A stretch of 64,000 nucleotides of DNA from Frankia nepalensis (lineage in GTDB: Bacteria; Actinomycetota; Actinomycetes; Frankiales; Frankiaceae). The position numbers were made by a program, and so were the translations under genes. The notes beneath the pieces are model-generated. The model was not told where the DNA came from, did no database searches, and saw only the letters and a list, made by a program, of their open reading frames with translations. The stretch lies in assembly GCF_016786325.1 (NCBI RefSeq), contig NZ_JADWYU010000082.1, positions 43,921-107,920 on the forward strand, written 5' to 3'. Below are positions 61,931-64,000 of this stretch, one piece after another (position 1 is the first letter of the stretch; each line of letters opens with the position of its first letter).

Positions 61931-63172
61931 GTGGTGCCCAGGAACCGGAGCCGTGAGGCGACGTTTGGGCCAGTCCTGGACGTTCCGGCGCCCGATCGTG
62001 CCGTGACCGACATGCTCGAGGCGCTGCGGCTGCGGCTGGGCATGGACGTCACCTGGCTCGCCAGGGCCGACGGCGACCGGGTGGTTCTCCAGGCGCTCGA
62101 CGGCGACGGCCCGTCGTTCGGGATCGGTCCCGGATCGACACTGCGCGGCGAGGCCAGCTACTACACGCGTGTTATTTCGGGGGAGCTCCCGGACTTCCTC
62201 CGGGACGTCCGCGCTCACGAGCTCGCGCGCACGCTGCCCATCACCCACGCGCTCCAGGCCGGCGCGTACCTGACGGCGCCGGTGTTCGAGCGGGACGGGG
62301 CGTTCTACGGTCTGCTCACCGCGATGTCCCACAAGGCGCGGCCCGACCTGCAGGAACGTGACCGGCGGTTCATCCGGCTGGTCTCCGAGATGATCTCCGA
62401 CTCGGTCTCCGACCTGCGCCGGGTCTGGGAGCGGCGCAGCGCCTTCTGGGACCGGATCAGCCAGCTCATCGACGACGGCGGCCCCAGGATGGTCTATCAG
62501 CCGATCGTGGACCTCGCGGCCGGCGGCTGGGTCGTCGGCGCGGAGGCGTTGGCGCGGTTCCCCGAGGCCGCGGACGTCGATGGCGCGCCGAACGAGCCGG
62601 AACGATGGTTCGCCGGCGCCGCGGCGGTGGGGCTCGGCCTCGAACTGGAGCTCACCGCGGTTCGTGCCGCGCTCGCCGACCTGCCGCGGCTGCCGGACGA
62701 CATGTTCATGTCGGTCAACGTCTCGCCTGGCACGGTCGGGCCGGATCTGGTCGAGCTGATCTGCGATGTCGAGCCAGGCCGACTACTACTGGAGATCACC
62801 GAGCATGACCGGATCGAGGACGGTTCGGAGGTGTTCCAGACGCTCGCCGAGGTTCGGGCGCGTGGCGTGCGGATCGGGGCCGATGATGTCGGCTCCGGGT
62901 ATGCCGGCCTGGCCCAGCTCCTGGCGCTGCGGCCCGACCTCGTGAAGATGGACCGCTACCTCACTCATGGGATCGACGCGGATCCCGCGCGCCGCGCCGT
63001 CACCAACGCGCTCATCCAGGTCGCGGACGAGATCGGCGCACATGTGCTGGCCGAGGGCATCGAGACCTACGCGGAGCTGGACACCCTGCGCGCCACCGGC
63101 GTGCGGCTGGGCCAGGGAAACCACATCGCGCCGCCCGCCACGCTGCCGGCGACTCTCCCGGACAGGTGGTAG
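61931..63172 (+). CDS. GAF-EAL domain c-di-GMP phosphodiesterase
   Basis: A 413-residue cytoplasmic protein. Residues about 20-165 form a GAF-type sensor (FGPVLDVPAPDRAVTDMLEALRLRLGMDVTWLARADGD). Residues about 185-405 form an EAL domain with key residues present: MVYQPIVDL, GAEALARF, SVNVSPGTV, LLLEITEHD, GADDVGSGYAGL, LVKMDRYL, LAEGIET and GQGNHI. Motif 5 reads DDVGSGY instead of DDFGTGY, so activity is probable but not certain. Its ligand is unknown. GGGGGG precedes the GTG start. In Streptomyces c-di-GMP controls BldD and development, which is relevant with bldC next door. Confidence 0.88.
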   Translation: MVPRNRSREATFGPVLDVPAPDRAVTDMLEALRLRLGMDVTWLARADGDRVVLQALDGDGPSFGIGPGSTLRGEASYYTRVISGELPDFLRDVRAHELARTLPITHALQAGAYLTAPVFERDGAFYGLLTAMSHKARPDLQERDRRFIRLVSEMISDSVSDLRRVWERRSAFWDRISQLIDDGGPRMVYQPIVDLAAGGWVVGAEALARFPEAADVDGAPNEPERWFAGAAAVGLGLELELTAVRAALADLPRLPDDMFMSVNVSPGTVGPDLVELICDVEPGRLLLEITEHDRIEDGSEVFQTLAEVRARGVRIGADDVGSGYAGLAQLLALRPDLVKMDRYLTHGIDADPARRAVTNALIQVADEIGAHVLAEGIETYAELDTLRATGVRLGQGNHIAPPATLPATLPDRW

Positions 63173-63251
63173 GCGCCGGCGGTCCCGGTCCGAACGTGCC
63201 GGGCGGGCCCGGTGAGAACAAGGCGGCGCCCGGTTCGGCCGTCGCGGTCGC

Positions 63252-63824
63252 TCAGACCGTCATCGGCAGGTAGTCGGCGACGCGGACGGTCTCCAGCGCG
63301 AGGCCGGTCGCCTCGAGGTAGATGCCATCCATGGCGATCCATCCGGTGTCGATCTCGGTGAACGCCGCCCAGGCCGGGCCGTGCCGCCTCAGCCGGAAGG
63401 GAAGCGCCCAGCCGTCGACCGAGAGGGAGACAGTCGTCCAGTCCTCGGCGTCCAGGTTGCCCGACAGCCATCCGGCCAGTTCGAGCTGGTAGCGCCACCA
63501 CTCCTGCCGATCCGGCGAGTCCGGCGGAAACTCCGGGGCGACCGCGTGCAGCATGCTCTGCTGGGCCCAGCCGATCGCGTCGTCGGCGACCGTCGGCCCA
63601 TAGCGGGCCTCACCGATCCGCGTCTCCGGCAACCGGGGCACAGTCGTCACGATCACGCGGGGCCCGAGGTGCGCGGCGTCCCCGTGCCCAAGGCCCACGC
63701 GCCAGACCTGTTCCGACCGAGGACGCCGGGTGTCCCACAGCTCCAGCCAGCGCGGCTCGAGAAGATCAGGTAGTAGGCCGAAGATGGGGAAACCGGCGGT
63801 GGACGGCGACAGCAATCCCGGCAT
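63252..63824 (-). CDS. Conserved hypothetical protein
   Basis: A 190-residue protein from ATG 63824 (GTG 63830 and a long frame to 63974 are alternatives; the extension is Arg/Pro-rich). Segments such as LLPDLLEPRWLELWDTRRPRSEQVWRVGLGHGDAAHLGPRVIVTTVPR, WWRYQLELAGWLSGNLDAEDWTTVSLSVDGWALPFRLRRHGPAWAAFTEIDTGWIAMDGIYLEATGLALETV are ordered, Trp-rich and signal-free, resembling hypothetical proteins common in actinomycetes. No domain is recognised. It converges on the EAL gene. Confidence 0.7.
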   Translation of the reverse strand: MPGLLSPSTAGFPIFGLLPDLLEPRWLELWDTRRPRSEQVWRVGLGHGDAAHLGPRVIVTTVPRLPETRIGEARYGPTVADDAIGWAQQSMLHAVAPEFPPDSPDRQEWWRYQLELAGWLSGNLDAEDWTTVSLSVDGWALPFRLRRHGPAWAAFTEIDTGWIAMDGIYLEATGLALETVRVADYLPMTV

Positions 63825-64000
63825 CGCCACAGTGTGCAGCCTGGTGGCGGTTCTCCGGGGCCCGACCCCGGGGGTGTTCAGGCCAATTCGTCCCTGGATG
63901 GGCCGCCCGTCCCGGTGTACCGGCCGGCGCCGGACGCCCGGCGCCCGGCCTCCGGCGCCCCACCCCACGGCCAAACGGCGCCGGTGCCGCCCGCGGGTGG

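Overview
The window is about 73% G+C chromosomal DNA with GTG/ATG starts, strong purine-rich ribosome binding sites and third-position G/C bias, typical of a mycelial actinomycete. The block purF-purM-DUF3073-(divergent) valine dehydrogenase-conserved protein-bldC matches, from memory, the gene order known in Streptomyces. Overall style (very long Ala/Pro/Arg-rich tails, many palindromic intergenic repeats) suggests Frankiaceae (Frankia, Parafrankia or Pseudofrankia); that family-level call is inference. I see no transposase, integrase, prophage, CRISPR array, rRNA or complete tRNA, so this looks like core chromosome rather than an island.

Layout. 1-5.6 kb: end of a CapA-type metallophosphatase, a GT-C-like membrane protein, an AlaA-type aminotransferase, and a Thr/Pro-tailed anchored protein; a small cluster of DnaA boxes lies at 3.13-3.22 kb. 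5.8-12.1 kb: a zinc module (zur, then on the minus strand two znuB permeases, znuC, znuA) with AT-rich Zur-like sites before zur and znuA, followed by a DUF2470 protein with a good IdeR/DtxR iron box. 12.5-17.7 kb: small conserved proteins and a copper module (CopC-CopD fusion, YcnI, His-rich membrane protein). 17.9-24.97 kb: MOSC protein, orphan LuxR-type response regulator, serC, a short citrate synthase, pdxH, a secreted Pro/Thr-rich protein and an L,D-transpeptidase lipoprotein. 25-33 kb: gene-poor DNA with tandem repeats and hairpins, a secreted esterase, a large low-complexity membrane protein, mscL and an HtrA-like protease. 33.7-40.1 kb: an unusual membrane-anchored sigma-factor-like protein, gltA, a MarR regulator, a Gfo/Idh/MocA-like oxidoreductase and thpR. 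40.6-50.1 kb: a sulfonate utilisation region (winged-helix regulator, flavin reductase, sulfotransferase, cysteine-type leader peptide, ssuC-ssuB-ssuA-ssuD-tauD). 50.1-61.2 kb: a large Hsp90/sacsin-like ATPase, an SCP2-like protein and the purF-to-bldC block. 61.9-64 kb: a GAF-EAL c-di-GMP phosphodiesterase and a conserved hypothetical protein.

How it works together. The zinc genes form one coupled transport operon under its own repressor. The sulfonate genes would import an alkanesulfonate through an ABC transporter, desulfonate it with an FMNH2-dependent monooxygenase fed by the flavin reductase and with a 2-oxoglutarate dioxygenase, and appear to be gated by a leader peptide carrying the actinobacterial cysteine signature. 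serC and pdxH both touch pyridoxal phosphate. bldC and the EAL protein link the right end to developmental and c-di-GMP control.

The most unusual signal is a family of short, imperfect palindromic repeats with a core near GATCCGGCAGGAACCCCG. They occur between genes and also inside reading frames, where they are translated as Gly/Pro/Arg/Ser-rich inserts (ZnuC N-terminus, oxidoreductase N-terminus, large membrane protein, the tail of the cysteine leader peptide). Several very long intergenic hairpins, including a perfect 54-bp palindrome, add to this repeat-rich picture.
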